A stretch of DNA of 64,000 nt from Geodermatophilaceae bacterium URHA0031 (GTDB lineage: Bacteria; Actinomycetota; Actinomycetes; Mycobacteriales; Geodermatophilaceae), in assembly GCA_000620205.1 (NCBI GenBank), contig JHVP01000001.1:496001-560000 (forward strand), read 5' to 3'. Made by a program: the position numbers and the translations under genes. The notes under the pieces were generated by a model. That model saw only the letters and a list, made by a program, of their open reading frames with translations. It searched no databases and was not told the DNA's origin. The stretch's first letter is position 1. Each line of letters begins with the position of its first letter. Of the stretch, positions 16,620 through 25,198 are shown piece by piece.

Positions 16620-18648
16620 ACGGGGTCTGCTCGGCCTCGTCGGTCAGGCCGCGGCGCAGGTCGCCCGGCGCGGACCCCGACCCGTCCAGCTTGTTCCCCC
16701 GGTCCAGCGAGCTCTCCAGCTGCCAGGGCACGCTGGTGATCATCACACCGGGCTGGAACTGCAACCGGGTGCGCAGCCGCAGCGCGCTCTGGTTGTGCAG
16801 CAGGTTCTCCCACCAGTGCCCGACCACGTACTGCGGCACGAAGACGACCACCAGCTCCCGCGGGCTGGACCGGCGGATGTCCCGGACGAAGTCGAGCACC
16901 GGCCGGGTGATCTCCCGGTACGGGGAGTCGATGACGGTCAGCGGCACCGGGATGTCGTAGCGCTCCCAGTCCGCCTGCAGCGCCCGGGTGTCGGCGTCGT
17001 CGACGTTGACGGTGAGCGCGGTGAGGACGTCGGGCCGGGTCGCCCGGGCGAAGGCCAGCGCCCGCAGCGTCGGCTTGTGCACCTTGGACACCAGCACGAC
17101 GGCGTGCACCTTGCTCGGCTTCATCCGCACGTCGCTGTCGGGCACCAGCTGCGAGGCGACGTGGGAGTAGTGCCGGTTGATCGACCGCATGAGCAGGAAG
17201 ATCAGCGGCATCGCGGCGATGACGATCCACGCGCCGCCGGCGAACTTGGTCACCACGACGATCGCCAGGACGACGGTGGTCAGCGACCCGCCGATGGCGT
17301 TGATCACCCGGGAGCGCTGCACCCGCCGCCGCACCACCGGGTCGGTGAGGTTGCGCAGCTCCCGGTTCCAGTGCCGCACCATGCCCCACTGGCCGATCGA
17401 GAAGCTGGTGAAGACGCCCACGATGTACATCTGGATCAGCTTCGTGGAGTCGGCGTCGAAGACGACCAGCAGCAGGACGGCGAACCCGGCCAGCAGCAGG
17501 ATGCCGTTGCTGTAGACGAGCTTGTCCCCGCGGGTGTGCAGCTGGCGGGGCATGAACCGGTCCTGCGCCAGCACCGAGCCGAGCAGCGGGAAGCCGTTGA
17601 AGGCGGTGTTGGCGGCGAGGATGAGGACCAGCGCCGTGGCCGCCTGGATGTAGTAGAAGCCGATCGAGTCGGGGCCGCCGAACGTCGCCGCGGCGACCTG
17701 GGCGATGACGGTGCGCTGCGGTTCGGTGGTGCAGTCGGGGAACCCGATGAGGTCGCAGGTGTTCTCGACGTACTTGACGTCGGAGAGCAGGGCCAGCGCG
17801 GTCACCCCGGCGAACATCAGCGCGGCGATGCCGCCCATCAGCGCGAGCGTGGTGGCGGCGTTCTTGCTCTTCGGCGGCCGGAAGGCCGGGACGCCGTTCG
17901 CGATCGCCTCCACCCCGGTCAGCGCGGTGCAGCCGGAGGCGAACGCGCGCAGGGCGAAGAAGATCAGCGCCAGCCCGGTCAGCTGCGCGTAGCCGGCCTC
18001 CGGCTCGATGCCGTAGCCCGCGCTCTCGGCGACCACCCGGTCGTCCAGCACGAAGTCCCGGAGCAGCCCGGTGGCGATCATCACCACGATGCCGCCGATG
18101 AACAGGTAGGTCGGGACGGCGAACGTCTTCCCCGACTCCCGGACGCCGCGCAGGTTGGCCGCCACCAGCAGGGCGATCAGCCCGACCGCGATCGCCAGCC
18201 GGTGCCGGTCCAGCCCCGGGAAGGCCGAGATGATGTTGTCCGTCCCGGAGCTGACCGACACCGCCACGGTGAGCACGTAGTCGGTCAGCAGCGCGCTGGC
18301 CACCACCAGCCCGGCGAACTGCCCGTGGTTCTTCATCGCGACCTCGTAGTCACCGCCCCCCGAGGGGTAGGCGTGCACCACCTGCCGGTAGGACAGCACG
18401 ACCACGGTGAGCAGCAGCACGACGGCCGCGGCGAGCCACGGGGCGAGGAAGAGGAACGTCGTCCCGGCCAGCGTGAGGATCAGCAGGATCTCCTGCGTCG
18501 CGTAGGCGACGGAGGACAACGGGTCGCTGGCGAAGATCGGCAGGGCGAGGTGCTTGGGCAGCAGCGACTCACCCGCCTTGTCACTGCGGACGGGGCGGCC
18601 GAGGACGAGACGCTTCGGGAGTTGTCCGAGGTCGGACAGGGTCGGCAC
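16612..18648 (-). CDS. KimA-like APC-superfamily transporter (probable potassium permease)
   Basis: A membrane protein of about 678 residues: roughly twelve APC-type membrane helices followed by a cytoplasmic C-terminal domain from about residue 500 (VHAVVLVSKVHKPTLRALAF). The opening LLPKHLALPIFASDPLSSVA and YATQEILLIL are hallmarks of the KimA (YdaO) branch of high-affinity K+ uptake systems. Divergent placement from two RCK proteins supports a potassium role. The GTG at 18648 is chosen because TACCAT (18656-18661) ends 7 nt upstream and homologues begin at this residue; GTG 18708 is the longer alternative. Substrate is inferred. Confidence 0.87.
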   Translation of the reverse strand: MPTLSDLGQLPKRLVLGRPVRSDKAGESLLPKHLALPIFASDPLSSVAYATQEILLILTLAGTTFLFLAPWLAAAVVLLLTVVVLSYRQVVHAYPSGGGDYEVAMKNHGQFAGLVVASALLTDYVLTVAVSVSSGTDNIISAFPGLDRHRLAIAVGLIALLVAANLRGVRESGKTFAVPTYLFIGGIVVMIATGLLRDFVLDDRVVAESAGYGIEPEAGYAQLTGLALIFFALRAFASGCTALTGVEAIANGVPAFRPPKSKNAATTLALMGGIAALMFAGVTALALLSDVKYVENTCDLIGFPDCTTEPQRTVIAQVAAATFGGPDSIGFYYIQAATALVLILAANTAFNGFPLLGSVLAQDRFMPRQLHTRGDKLVYSNGILLLAGFAVLLLVVFDADSTKLIQMYIVGVFTSFSIGQWGMVRHWNRELRNLTDPVVRRRVQRSRVINAIGGSLTTVVLAIVVVTKFAGGAWIVIAAMPLIFLLMRSINRHYSHVASQLVPDSDVRMKPSKVHAVVLVSKVHKPTLRALAFARATRPDVLTALTVNVDDADTRALQADWERYDIPVPLTVIDSPYREITRPVLDFVRDIRRSSPRELVVVFVPQYVVGHWWENLLHNQSALRLRTRLQFQPGVMITSVPWQLESSLDRGNKLDGSGSAPGDLRRGLTDEAEQTPYG

Positions 18649-18655
18649 GGCGGCG

Positions 18656-18661
18656 ATGGTA
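18656..18661 (-). promoter_or_regulatory. -10 box of a predicted leaderless KimA-like mRNA
   Basis: TACCAT on the minus strand, 7 nt before the GTG at 18648. If used, the mRNA has no 5' leader, so no riboswitch is possible on this transcript. Confidence 0.4.
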
Positions 18662-18835
18662 CGGACGTCGGAGCCCCCGGTGTGCCGACACGAGGCGACC
18701 TCCCTCACAGCGGCACCCGGACGGGTGCCCGGTGCGCCCGGCAGCGGTTCCCGGGCCCTCCGCCGGGTGTACGTTCGCGCGCGGCGGGCCCCCGCTGGGA
18801 GCTCCTCGGACTGACCGACAGACAGGGTGGAACAG

Positions 18836-19504
18836 GTGCACGTGGTCGTGATGGGCTGCGGCCGCGTCGGCTCGCAGATCGCCCGCCGGTTGGAGGCGAT
18901 CGGTCACAGCGTCGCGGTCATCGACCAGGACCCCGAGGCCTTCCGCCGGCTCGGCCCCGAGTTCGGCGGCCGCCAGGTGACCGGCCTGGGCTTCGACCGG
19001 CAGACCCTGCTCGACGCGGGCATCGACTCCGCAGGCGCCTTCGCCGCGGTCAGCAGCGGCGACAACTCCAACATCATCAGCGCCCGGGTCGCCCGGGAGA
19101 CCTTCGGCGTCGAGCACGTCGTCGCCCGCATCTACGACTCCAAGCGGGCCGAGGTCTACGAGCGGATGGGCATCCCCAGCGTCGCCACCGTGCCCTGGAC
19201 GGTCAGCCGGCTGCTGCGCGAGCTGTTGTCGGTCAAGGTGTCCGAGATCTGGCGCGAGCCGACCGGGAAGGTCCTGCTCATGCGGCTCACCGTGACCGAC
19301 GGCTGGGTCGGCCGCCCGCTGACAGACCTGGAGTCCGCCTCCGGTGCCCGGGTGGCGTGGCTGGTCCGCTTCGGCGAGGCGCAGCTGCCCGGCGCGGGCA
19401 CCGTGCTGCAGACCGGCGACCACCTGGTCGTGGCGACCACCGACGAGCACACCGACCGGGTCCACCGGGCCGTCGAGCAGGGTCCCTCGGGAGGGCAGCA
19501 CTGA
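18836..19504 (+). CDS. ceoB: TrkA-family RCK potassium channel regulator, first of two (CeoB-like)
   Basis: A 222-residue cytoplasmic regulatory subunit. The N-terminal RCK_N Rossmann domain opens VVVMGCGRVGSQIARRLE and carries VAVIDQDPEAFRRL, typical of NAD(H)/ATP-binding TrkA proteins. The RCK_C domain (about 140-215) includes EPTGKVLLMRLTVTD and LQTGDHLVVATTDEH. The GTG at 18836 fits homologue N-termini and follows AGGGTGG; GTG 18827 would add three residues. It overlaps the second RCK gene by one base (TGATG). In some actinobacteria such subunits respond to c-di-AMP, which is not shown here. Confidence 0.9.
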   Translation: MHVVVMGCGRVGSQIARRLEAIGHSVAVIDQDPEAFRRLGPEFGGRQVTGLGFDRQTLLDAGIDSAGAFAAVSSGDNSNIISARVARETFGVEHVVARIYDSKRAEVYERMGIPSVATVPWTVSRLLRELLSVKVSEIWREPTGKVLLMRLTVTDGWVGRPLTDLESASGARVAWLVRFGEAQLPGAGTVLQTGDHLVVATTDEHTDRVHRAVEQGPSGGQH

Positions 19505-20172
19505 TGCGCGTGGCCATCGTGGGCGCCGGCGCGGTGGGCCGGTCCATCGCCGGTGAGCTGATCGGCAACGGGCACGCCGTGATGCTCATCGAGAAGAACG
19601 GCTCCCGGGTCAAGCCCAAGGCGGTGCCCGGCGCGGAGTGGGTCCAGGCCGACGCCTGCGAGGTCACCTCGCTGGAGGAGGCGCAGCTGGCCAGCTGCGA
19701 CGTGGTCATCGCCGCCACCGGCGACGACAAGGCCAACCTGGTCGTCTCGCTGCTGGCCAAGACCGAGTTCGCGGTCAACCGGGTGGTCGCCCGGGTCAAG
19801 GACCCGCGCAACGAGTGGCTCTACACCGAGTCCTGGGGCGTCGACGTCGCCGTCTCCACCCCGCGGGTGCTCGCCGCCCTGGTGGAGGAGGCGGTGACCG
19901 TCGGCGACGTCGTCCGGCTGATGAGCTTCCGCAAGGGCGCGGCGAACCTGGTCGAGATCACCCTCGCCGAGGACACCCCGTGGGTCGGCCGGCCGGTGCG
20001 CGACGTGCCGCTGCCGCGGGAGACGGTGCTGACCACCATCCTGCGCGGGGAGCGGGTCATCAGCCCCGACCCGGACGAGCCGCTGGAGGCCGGGGACGAG
20101 CTGCTGTTCGTCACCCACGGCGACATCGAGGAGCAGCTGCAGCGGGTCATGTGCCCCGACGGGACCTGCTAG
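19504..20172 (+). CDS. ceoC: TrkA-family RCK protein, second of two (CeoC-like)
   Basis: A 222-residue paralogue of the preceding protein: RVAIVGAGAVGRSIAGELIG, VMLIEKNGSRVKPKAVPG, VVIAATGDDKANLVVSLLAK in RCK_N and TPWVGRPVRDVPLP plus LEAGDELLFVTHGD in RCK_C. Both RCK proteins probably assemble into a mixed gating ring for a K+ transporter. The start overlaps the first gene's stop (TGATG). The stop codon overlaps the convergent DUF3159 stop in one shared CTAG. Confidence 0.9.
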   Translation: MRVAIVGAGAVGRSIAGELIGNGHAVMLIEKNGSRVKPKAVPGAEWVQADACEVTSLEEAQLASCDVVIAATGDDKANLVVSLLAKTEFAVNRVVARVKDPRNEWLYTESWGVDVAVSTPRVLAALVEEAVTVGDVVRLMSFRKGAANLVEITLAEDTPWVGRPVRDVPLPRETVLTTILRGERVISPDPDEPLEAGDELLFVTHGDIEEQLQRVMCPDGTC

Positions 20173-20975
20173 GCGGCGGGGCGCTCCTCGTCCGTCCCGG
20201 TCGTGGACTCGGCCTCCGCGCGGTGGCGGTGGAGCCGGGCGACCACCCACAGGGTGACGACGAGCTGGACGGCGGTCACCGGCAGGCCCAGCACCACCGA
20301 CGAGGTGCCCAGCCAGCCGACCTCGTCCAGGCTGTAGAAGACGCCCTGCACCGCCGCCCGGAGCAGGAAGACCCCACCCCACAGCACGGTCAGCCAGCCA
20401 TAGGCACGCACCATCCGCGGGTCGTCGCGCCAGTGCACCTCCGGCTCGGGGTCCCGCTCGCGCTCCGCCCCGACCTCCGCGGAGGTGGACGCCTCGGTCG
20501 GCTGCGGCCGCAACCGCCCGCGCAGCGAGGGCAGCCGGTGGGACGACATCGCACCCAGGTGGCTGGGCGCCAGGAACTCCGCGACCACGCCGACCAGCGG
20601 CCAGCGCACCAGGATCGAACCGAGCAGCACGACCCCGATGACGGCATTGCGCACGATGCCGAGCACGAAGAAGTCCCGCGCCTCACCGGTGCGCGCGGCG
20701 ATCACCACGGCCACGGCGACCGCGAACAGGCCGCTCATCGCCTGCTGGATGCTCTCCTTGCGGACCAGCCGCAGCAGGAAGACGAGCACCGCCGAGACGA
20801 CGGCCGCCCAGATGCCGACGGTGAGCCCACCGATGCCGTTGGCGACGATGAAGGCGATGGTCGGCAGCGAGGCGTCGACCATGCCCCGCCAGCCACCCAG
20901 CTGGTCCAGCACCAGGTGGCGGTCGAACGTCATGCCCCCGTCCTGCGACGCCTCCCCCGGCGACGTCCCGCTCAC
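20169..20975 (-). CDS. DUF3159 membrane protein
   Basis: A 268-residue integral membrane protein of the DUF3159 family (Rv2693c-like). Hydrophobic segments: LPTIAFIVANGIGGLTVGIW, AAVVSAVLVFLLRLV, AVAVAVVIAARTG, LGIVRNAVIGVVLLGSILV, then after a charged cytoplasmic linker AYGWLTVLWGGVFLLRAAV and VVLGLPVTAVQLVVTLWVVA. Function is unknown; its constant position next to the RCK pair in actinobacteria hints at ion homeostasis. GTG start at 20975; an internal ATG (MTFDRHLVLDQLGG) is an alternative. It shares the CTAG stop with ceoC. Confidence 0.88.
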   Translation of the reverse strand: MSGTSPGEASQDGGMTFDRHLVLDQLGGWRGMVDASLPTIAFIVANGIGGLTVGIWAAVVSAVLVFLLRLVRKESIQQAMSGLFAVAVAVVIAARTGEARDFFVLGIVRNAVIGVVLLGSILVRWPLVGVVAEFLAPSHLGAMSSHRLPSLRGRLRPQPTEASTSAEVGAERERDPEPEVHWRDDPRMVRAYGWLTVLWGGVFLLRAAVQGVFYSLDEVGWLGTSSVVLGLPVTAVQLVVTLWVVARLHRHRAEAESTTGTDEERPAA

Positions 20976-21012
20976 CGCCGGCTCCCCCCGTGCCGCCCCG
21001 GTGCGCCCGAGG

Positions 21013-21426
21013 TCACCCGGCGCTCAGCTCGTACCAGGGGTTGTAGATGACCTGACGGCCCTCGAAGGCCGCGAAGCGGCCGCGGGCGGTGAGCCGGCGA
21101 CCGGGCTCGATGCCCGGGATCCGGCGTCGGCCGAGCCAGACGAGGGTGACCGAGCCGGAGCCGTCGAAGAGCTCGGCCTCCAGGGTCGGCACGGTCTCGC
21201 GGGGGGTGTAGACGACCGACTTCAGCCGGCCGGTCACGGTGACGACCTGCCCCTTGCGACAGGCGCTCACCGGCGCGCAGCCGGACGAGGCGACGTCGGA
21301 CTGCAGCTCCTCGGCATCGACGGTCTGGTCGTCGGCGGTCAGCTTCTGCAGCTTGCGGGACAGCCAGCCGCGGGCACCGGGCTGGGCGCCCTGCCCTGCT
21401 GAGCTGTCGGCCCTGGTAGCGGTCAC
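21013..21426 (-). CDS. OB-fold nucleic-acid-binding-like protein
   Basis: A 137-residue protein with an OB-fold core: GQVVTVTGRLKSVVYTPRE, LEAELFDGSGSVTLVWLGRR, RRLTARGRFAAFEGRQVIYN. The N-terminal 45 residues are polar (LSRKLQKLTADDQTVDAEE). It matches the position of Rv2694c. The nucleic-acid role is only inferred from the fold. The GTG start overlaps the hydrolase stop by 4 nt (GTGA), making it the last gene of the dut, DUF3710, hydrolase, OB chain. Confidence 0.85.
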   Translation of the reverse strand: MTATRADSSAGQGAQPGARGWLSRKLQKLTADDQTVDAEELQSDVASSGCAPVSACRKGQVVTVTGRLKSVVYTPRETVPTLEAELFDGSGSVTLVWLGRRRIPGIEPGRRLTARGRFAAFEGRQVIYNPWYELSAG

Positions 21427-22235
21427 GATCCCAGGGTAGTGCGGTCTGCGGCGACTGGGCGTCGCGCGGTCAACCAGTCCAGCGTGCGTCGCCAGGCCTC
21501 GCCGGCGACGTCGATGACCACCATGTGGTCCCCGGGCACGACGGTCACCTCGACCAGGTCGCCGGCGGCTGCCGCAGCCGCCGCGTACCGCTCGCTCTGG
21601 TCCAGCGGGACGGTGGTGTCCGCCTCCCCGTGCACGCAGAGCACGGGCACGCCGGTCGGCAGCAGCCGCACCGGGTCGGCCGCCGCGTAGCGGTCGGGCA
21701 GCTCCTCCGGCGACCCGCCGAGGAACTCCACGGTCGCCGCGCTGCCCAGGTCCGCGGCCACCGCGGCCGTCAGGTCGAGCACCCCGGCCTGCGACACCGC
21801 GGCGGTGACCGGCACCCGGGGAGCAGCGCCGGGCGCGCCGGCGGGCAGCCGGCTGCGTCCGGCCGCCCAGGCCGCGAGGTGCCCGCCGGCCGAGTGGCCG
21901 ACCACCGTCACGTCGGCGAGGTCCAGCCGGGCGGCGACGTCCTGCCCGACCAGGTCGGCGTCCGCGAGCGCGTCGATCGCGGCGGCGACGTCGGTGAGGG
22001 TGGTGGGCCAGCCGCCACCGGCGCCGACCCGGCGGTACTCCACGGCGACCGCTGCCCAGCCACGGGCGGCCAGGTCGGCGGCGAGCGGCCGGGCCAGCTC
22101 GACGCCGTAGCGGGCGCGCCAGAACCCGCCGTGCAGGACGACCACCACCGGCGCCGGGCCCTCGCCCGCCGGCAGCGAGACCTCCAGGAACTGGTCGGGG
22201 CCGGGACCGTAGGCGGTGACCACCGGGCCGGTCAC
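21423..22235 (-). CDS. Alpha/beta hydrolase (BD-FAE/dienelactone-like)
   Basis: A 270-residue serine hydrolase. VVVVLHGGFWRARYG carries the HGG(F/W) oxyanion motif of the esterase/HSL-like families. The nucleophile is in VTVVGHSAGGHLAAW (GHSAG), the acid probably in CVHGEADTTVPLDQ, and the histidine in VPGDHMVVID. Substrate unknown. The GTG at 22235 overlaps the DUF3710 stop (GTGA). A longer open frame to 22655 exists but is only DUF3710 read in another phase. Rv2695-type position. Confidence 0.88.
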   Translation of the reverse strand: MTGPVVTAYGPGPDQFLEVSLPAGEGPAPVVVVLHGGFWRARYGVELARPLAADLAARGWAAVAVEYRRVGAGGGWPTTLTDVAAAIDALADADLVGQDVAARLDLADVTVVGHSAGGHLAAWAAGRSRLPAGAPGAAPRVPVTAAVSQAGVLDLTAAVAADLGSAATVEFLGGSPEELPDRYAAADPVRLLPTGVPVLCVHGEADTTVPLDQSERYAAAAAAAGDLVEVTVVPGDHMVVIDVAGEAWRRTLDWLTARRPVAADRTTLGS

Positions 22236-22954
22236 GCCGGACCAGCGCCCGGCGGGGTCACCGGACCACCCGGACGACCGGCCGCCTGCTGCCGGGCGAC
22301 CTGGGCGGCGGCCTGCGGTGGCAGGGTCAGGGGCAGCTGGTCGCGGACCGGCATGGCCGCCGCACCGCGGACGACGACGACCGCCCGGAACGCCTCCTCC
22401 AGCGCGGTCGCCTGCTCCGGGTCGGCGGCCGCCGGTCCGGTGAGCATGCCGCGCAGGAACCAGCGCGGGCCGTCGACACCGAGGAAGCGGGCCGGCCGGC
22501 GCACCGGCCGGGGCGGGGTCGTCGCGTCCGGCTGGGCGGGGCCGGGCAGCAGCACGGTGCCGGCGAGCTCGGGGCCGAAGGGGCCCTCGACCTCCTTCAG
22601 GGACGCGCCCTGGCCGCTCGCGCTGCGCGCCAGCTCGACGCGCACCTCGTCCCACAGGCCGCCCGCCCGGGGAGCGGCGAAGACCGACAGCTGCAGCATC
22701 GACCCCCCCGACCGCAGGCTGGCCCCCACCACCTGCTGCTGGGGGTTGACGTCGACCCGCAGCTCCATGCCGCTCAGCGCCGGCAGCCGCAGCGCGCCCA
22801 GGTCGATCCGGGCGAGCCCGTCCTCCGGGGCGTCCGCGACGTCCCAGGGACCACTGGTCCCGGTCTCCTCGCGCACCCGGACCTGCGGCTCGGGCGGGAC
22901 CCCGCGCTCGCGCAGGCTCCGGTCGATGCGGTTGCGCCGGCGTCCGAACGGCAT
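22232..22954 (-). CDS. DUF3710 family protein
   Basis: A 240-residue actinobacterial protein of unknown function (DUF3710, Rv2696c-like). It begins PFGRRRNRIDRSLRERG, a basic segment, then LRLPALSGMELRVDVNPQQQ, GSMLQLSVFAAPRAGGLWDE and RFLGVDGPRWFLRGMLTG, and ends in a Pro/Gln-rich tail. Soluble; no catalytic motif. ATG at 22954, one base after the dut stop, so it is almost certainly co-translated with dUTPase. Confidence 0.88.
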   Translation of the reverse strand: MPFGRRRNRIDRSLRERGVPPEPQVRVREETGTSGPWDVADAPEDGLARIDLGALRLPALSGMELRVDVNPQQQVVGASLRSGGSMLQLSVFAAPRAGGLWDEVRVELARSASGQGASLKEVEGPFGPELAGTVLLPGPAQPDATTPPRPVRRPARFLGVDGPRWFLRGMLTGPAAADPEQATALEEAFRAVVVVRGAAAMPVRDQLPLTLPPQAAAQVARQQAAGRPGGPVTPPGAGPA

Positions 22955-22955
22955 G

Positions 22956-23471
22956 TCAGACCCGTCCTTCCAGTGCTGGGGGAGAGGGGGCGGCGAGCAC
23001 CGCCGCGCCGCCCGTGGAACCGTGCCCGCCGCTGCCCCGGTCGCTGCCCGGCAGCTCGGCGACCGGCACGAACCGGGCCCGGACGACCGGCTGGACGACG
23101 AGCTGGGCGACCCGGTCACCTCGGTGGAGGCGGATGGTGGTCACCGGGTCCAGGTTGACCAGGTTGACCTTGATCTCGCCGCGGTAGCCGGCGTCGATCG
23201 TGCCCGGTGCGTTGACCAGGCTGAGCCCGAGCCGGTGCGCCAGGCCCGAGCGGGGGTGCACGAACCCGGCGAAACCGTCGGGGATGGCGACCGCGACGCC
23301 GGTGCCGACCAGGGCCCGCTGGTGGGGTGCGAGCTCGACGTCCTCGGCCAGGCACAGGTCGGCACCGGCGTCGCCGGGCAGCGCGTAGGCGGGCAGCGCC
23401 GCGTCTGGTCCGCTCAGCAGCACCGGGACGTCGACGACCGGCGCCGCGGGGTCGGGGGAGGCAACGGGCAC
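22956..23471 (-). CDS. dut: Deoxyuridine 5'-triphosphate nucleotidohydrolase (dUTPase)
   Basis: A 171-residue trimeric dUTPase that hydrolyses dUTP to dUMP and pyrophosphate, keeping uracil out of DNA. The five motifs are readable: [17 protein letters not shown] (I), [14 protein letters not shown] (II), [18 protein letters not shown] (III), [13 protein letters not shown] (IV), and [14 protein letters not shown] (V, the glycine-rich C-terminal lid). GTG start at 23471. First gene of a tight four-gene operon on the minus strand. Confidence 0.95.
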   Translation of the reverse strand: MPVASPDPAAPVVDVPVLLSGPDAALPAYALPGDAGADLCLAEDVELAPHQRALVGTGVAVAIPDGFAGFVHPRSGLAHRLGLSLVNAPGTIDAGYRGEIKVNLVNLDPVTTIRLHRGDRVAQLVVQPVVRARFVPVAELPGSDRGSGGHGSTGGAAVLAAPSPPALEGRV

Positions 23472-23526
23472 GGCGGCGAGGCTAGCCGCGCTCCCCCGGC
23501 CGGTGGAGGGCGGCCGGAGCCCCGGG

Positions 23527-24450
23527 TCAGTGCGGCCGGGAGGACGGCGGCAGCCCCAGCTCGCGGCGCAGCTCGTCGGCGAGCACGACGGTCGACTTCT
23601 TGTTCGCGCGCGCGGACAGGGCGGCCCCCACGAGCAGCGGCGCCATGGACGTCGTGCTGCGGGCCAGCCGCCGGGCCACCTGGCGGCGCATCGCCGCGGC
23701 GGTGGCCGTGCTGATCGCGCCGAGCAGCCCACCGGCACCGGTCCCGCCCACGGGCCGCCGGGTGGTCCAGCTGGTCAGGTAGGCGCGCGCCCGGCCCGCG
23801 GCGTCGCCCGGTGCGGGCCGGCCGGCCAGCTCGTGGAGCTCCCCCACCAGGACGACCTCGACGGCCGCGACCAGCACCGTCTGCGCGCCGAGCTCCAGCG
23901 GGACGGCGATCAGCGAGGGCGGGGCGAACCACTGCGCGGCCGTGAGCCCACCGGCTGCTGCGCCGATGCCGGCGGTCAGCCTGGTGGCCCGGGCGACGAG
24001 GGCTTCGGCGATCTCGGCGTCCGAGGAGCCCGGGTGGGCCCGGCGCAGCCGGTCGCGGTCCCGGATCGGCAGGCGCGGCGCAGCCGCGTCGAGCAGGTCG
24101 GTCAGCACCCCGCTGGACGGGGCGCCCCGCCGACCGCCCCGGTCGGTGGACGTGCTCCTGCGCTCGTCGCCGCCGGGGTCGGCGGCCGAGCGGGCGGCTG
24201 CCGCGACCGCGGAGATGACGTCGCTGAGCACGCCGGACGCCGCGCGGGCACCAGCGGCCGCGCGCCGCGCACCGGTCGGTTGGTCGGCCGGGGTGTCCCG
24301 GCCGAGCAGCCCGGCGACGGCCTCGGCCAGCGCGCGGGCAGCCGGACCGAGCCCGGTGTCGCCCCCGACGACCTCGCCCTCGACCGCGTCCACGGGCCGG
24401 GGCGGTGGCACGTCCCGAGGCTGTGCCGTCCTGCGCGGCTGCTCCGTCAT
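23527..24450 (-). CDS. Unknown Ala-rich protein with central hydrophobic region
   Basis: A 307-residue protein I cannot assign to a named family. The N-terminal third is polar and low-complexity ([18 protein letters not shown], then Ala/Arg-rich stretches). The middle holds two hydrophobic stretches, [20 protein letters not shown] and [20 protein letters not shown], that could be membrane-associated. The C-terminus is basic and ends [20 protein letters not shown] at 24450. It lies between DUF4193 and dut, where M. tuberculosis has a DUF3093 gene; this protein does not look like DUF3093. A hairpin separates it from DUF4193. Confidence 0.75.
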   Translation of the reverse strand: MTEQPRRTAQPRDVPPPRPVDAVEGEVVGGDTGLGPAARALAEAVAGLLGRDTPADQPTGARRAAAGARAASGVLSDVISAVAAAARSAADPGGDERRSTSTDRGGRRGAPSSGVLTDLLDAAAPRLPIRDRDRLRRAHPGSSDAEIAEALVARATRLTAGIGAAAGGLTAAQWFAPPSLIAVPLELGAQTVLVAAVEVVLVGELHELAGRPAPGDAAGRARAYLTSWTTRRPVGGTGAGGLLGAISTATAAAMRRQVARRLARSTTSMAPLLVGAALSARANKKSTVVLADELRRELGLPPSSRPH

Positions 24451-24491
24451 CGACTTCCCTCCGTCAGTGGCCCAGTGACCCGCTGGAACGG

Positions 24492-24540
24492 CCCCCTTGC
24501 AGGGCCCCACCGCGAGCTGCGGGTGGTGGGGGCAAGGGGG
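24492..24540 (-). terminator. Long hairpin downstream of DUF4193
   Basis: CCCCCTTGC (24492-24500) pairs with GCAAGGGGG (24532-24540), and an inner CCCCACC/GGTGGGG extends the structure. It sits 8 nt past the DUF4193 stop and 42 nt before the next gene's start, so it probably ends or attenuates the DUF4193 transcript. Confidence 0.65.
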
Positions 24541-24547
24541 TCCTTCC

Positions 24548-24850
24548 TCAGGCTGCGCAGTCGCGGCAGACGGGCTGGCCGTTGCGGGTGGTGGCCAGCC
24601 GGCTCCGGTGGTGCACCAGGAAGCAGCGCGAGCAGGTGAACTCGTCCTCCTGCTTGGGCAGCACGCGGACGGTGAGCTCCTCGTTGGACAGGTCGGCCCC
24701 GGGGAGCTCGAGGTTCTCGTTGAAGTCGGTCTCGTCGACGTCGACCGAGGAGGACTGCGCCTCGGCGCGGCGGGCCTTGAGCTCCTCGAGGGAGTCCTCA
24801 CCCAGCTCGTCGGACTCGTTGCGTCGGGGGGCGTCGTAGTCGGTGGCCAT
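24548..24850 (-). CDS. DUF4193 zinc-ribbon-like protein
   Basis: A 100-residue acidic protein of the DUF4193 family (Rv2699c-like), universal in actinobacteria and unknown in function. The N-terminal two thirds are acidic and probably disordered (DYDAPRRNESDELGEDSLEE). The C-terminus carries CSRCFLVHHRSRLA and PVCRDCAA, a two-CxxC arrangement that should bind zinc. ATG at 24850 with GAGAAGGGG upstream. Related zinc-ribbon style proteins here are DUF7455 and DUF3039. Confidence 0.9.
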   Translation of the reverse strand: MATDYDAPRRNESDELGEDSLEELKARRAEAQSSSVDVDETDFNENLELPGADLSNEELTVRVLPKQEDEFTCSRCFLVHHRSRLATTRNGQPVCRDCAA

Positions 24851-25186
24851 GGTGTGCCCCTTCTCTTCTCTTCAGCGCGGGCACGCGGCCCGCTCGTTCG
24901 CCGTAGCGCCGCAGCGCCACGGCCGGTGGCCCCGGCCGCCGCAGCGGCCGGTGGTCTGTCACCGACCGCGGACCCACTTCTGGATCCCCGGCCGGTCTCC
25001 TGCTGTCGTGCACCGGACGCATCCAACGCAGCTCCGTCGGTGGTCCCTCCGGAACAGCCCTGCGCGCCACCCGTACACGCTCCGGCCAGCCGCCCAACGC
25101 CGGTGGAGCCCGGTTTGTGCCCGCCTCCCCGAGGGCGACACATCCGGGTCTCCGGGACGGCAGCTGATGGGCGGAGCGCCAGAGGC
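24851..25186. other. 336 bp intergenic region between divergent genes
   Basis: This holds the DUF4193 ribosome binding site (CTTCTCTTCTCTTC on the plus strand) and the upstream region of the phosphotransferase gene. GGCCGGTGGCC and GCCGCAGCGGC give short stems near 24920-24950. I see no convincing gene, box or repeat in the rest. Confidence 0.5.
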
Positions 25187-25192
25187 TACCCT
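25187..25192 (+). promoter_or_regulatory. -10 box of a predicted leaderless phosphotransferase mRNA
   Basis: TACCCT, 6 nt, then GTG 25199. Identical box and spacing to the DUF3000 gene. Confidence 0.5.
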
Positions 25193-25198
25193 GCCGCC

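Noticed and set aside
18649-18835. c-di-AMP (ydaO-type) riboswitch upstream of the KimA-like permease
   Set aside because: The gap is short, shared with the divergent RCK gene, and the permease transcript is predicted to be leaderless.
21423-22655. A 410-residue open frame suggesting a fused hydrolase
   Set aside because: The N-terminal 140 residues are Arg/Ala/Gly-rich and lie over DUF3710 in another phase; the hydrolase starts at GTG 22235, overlapping the DUF3710 stop.
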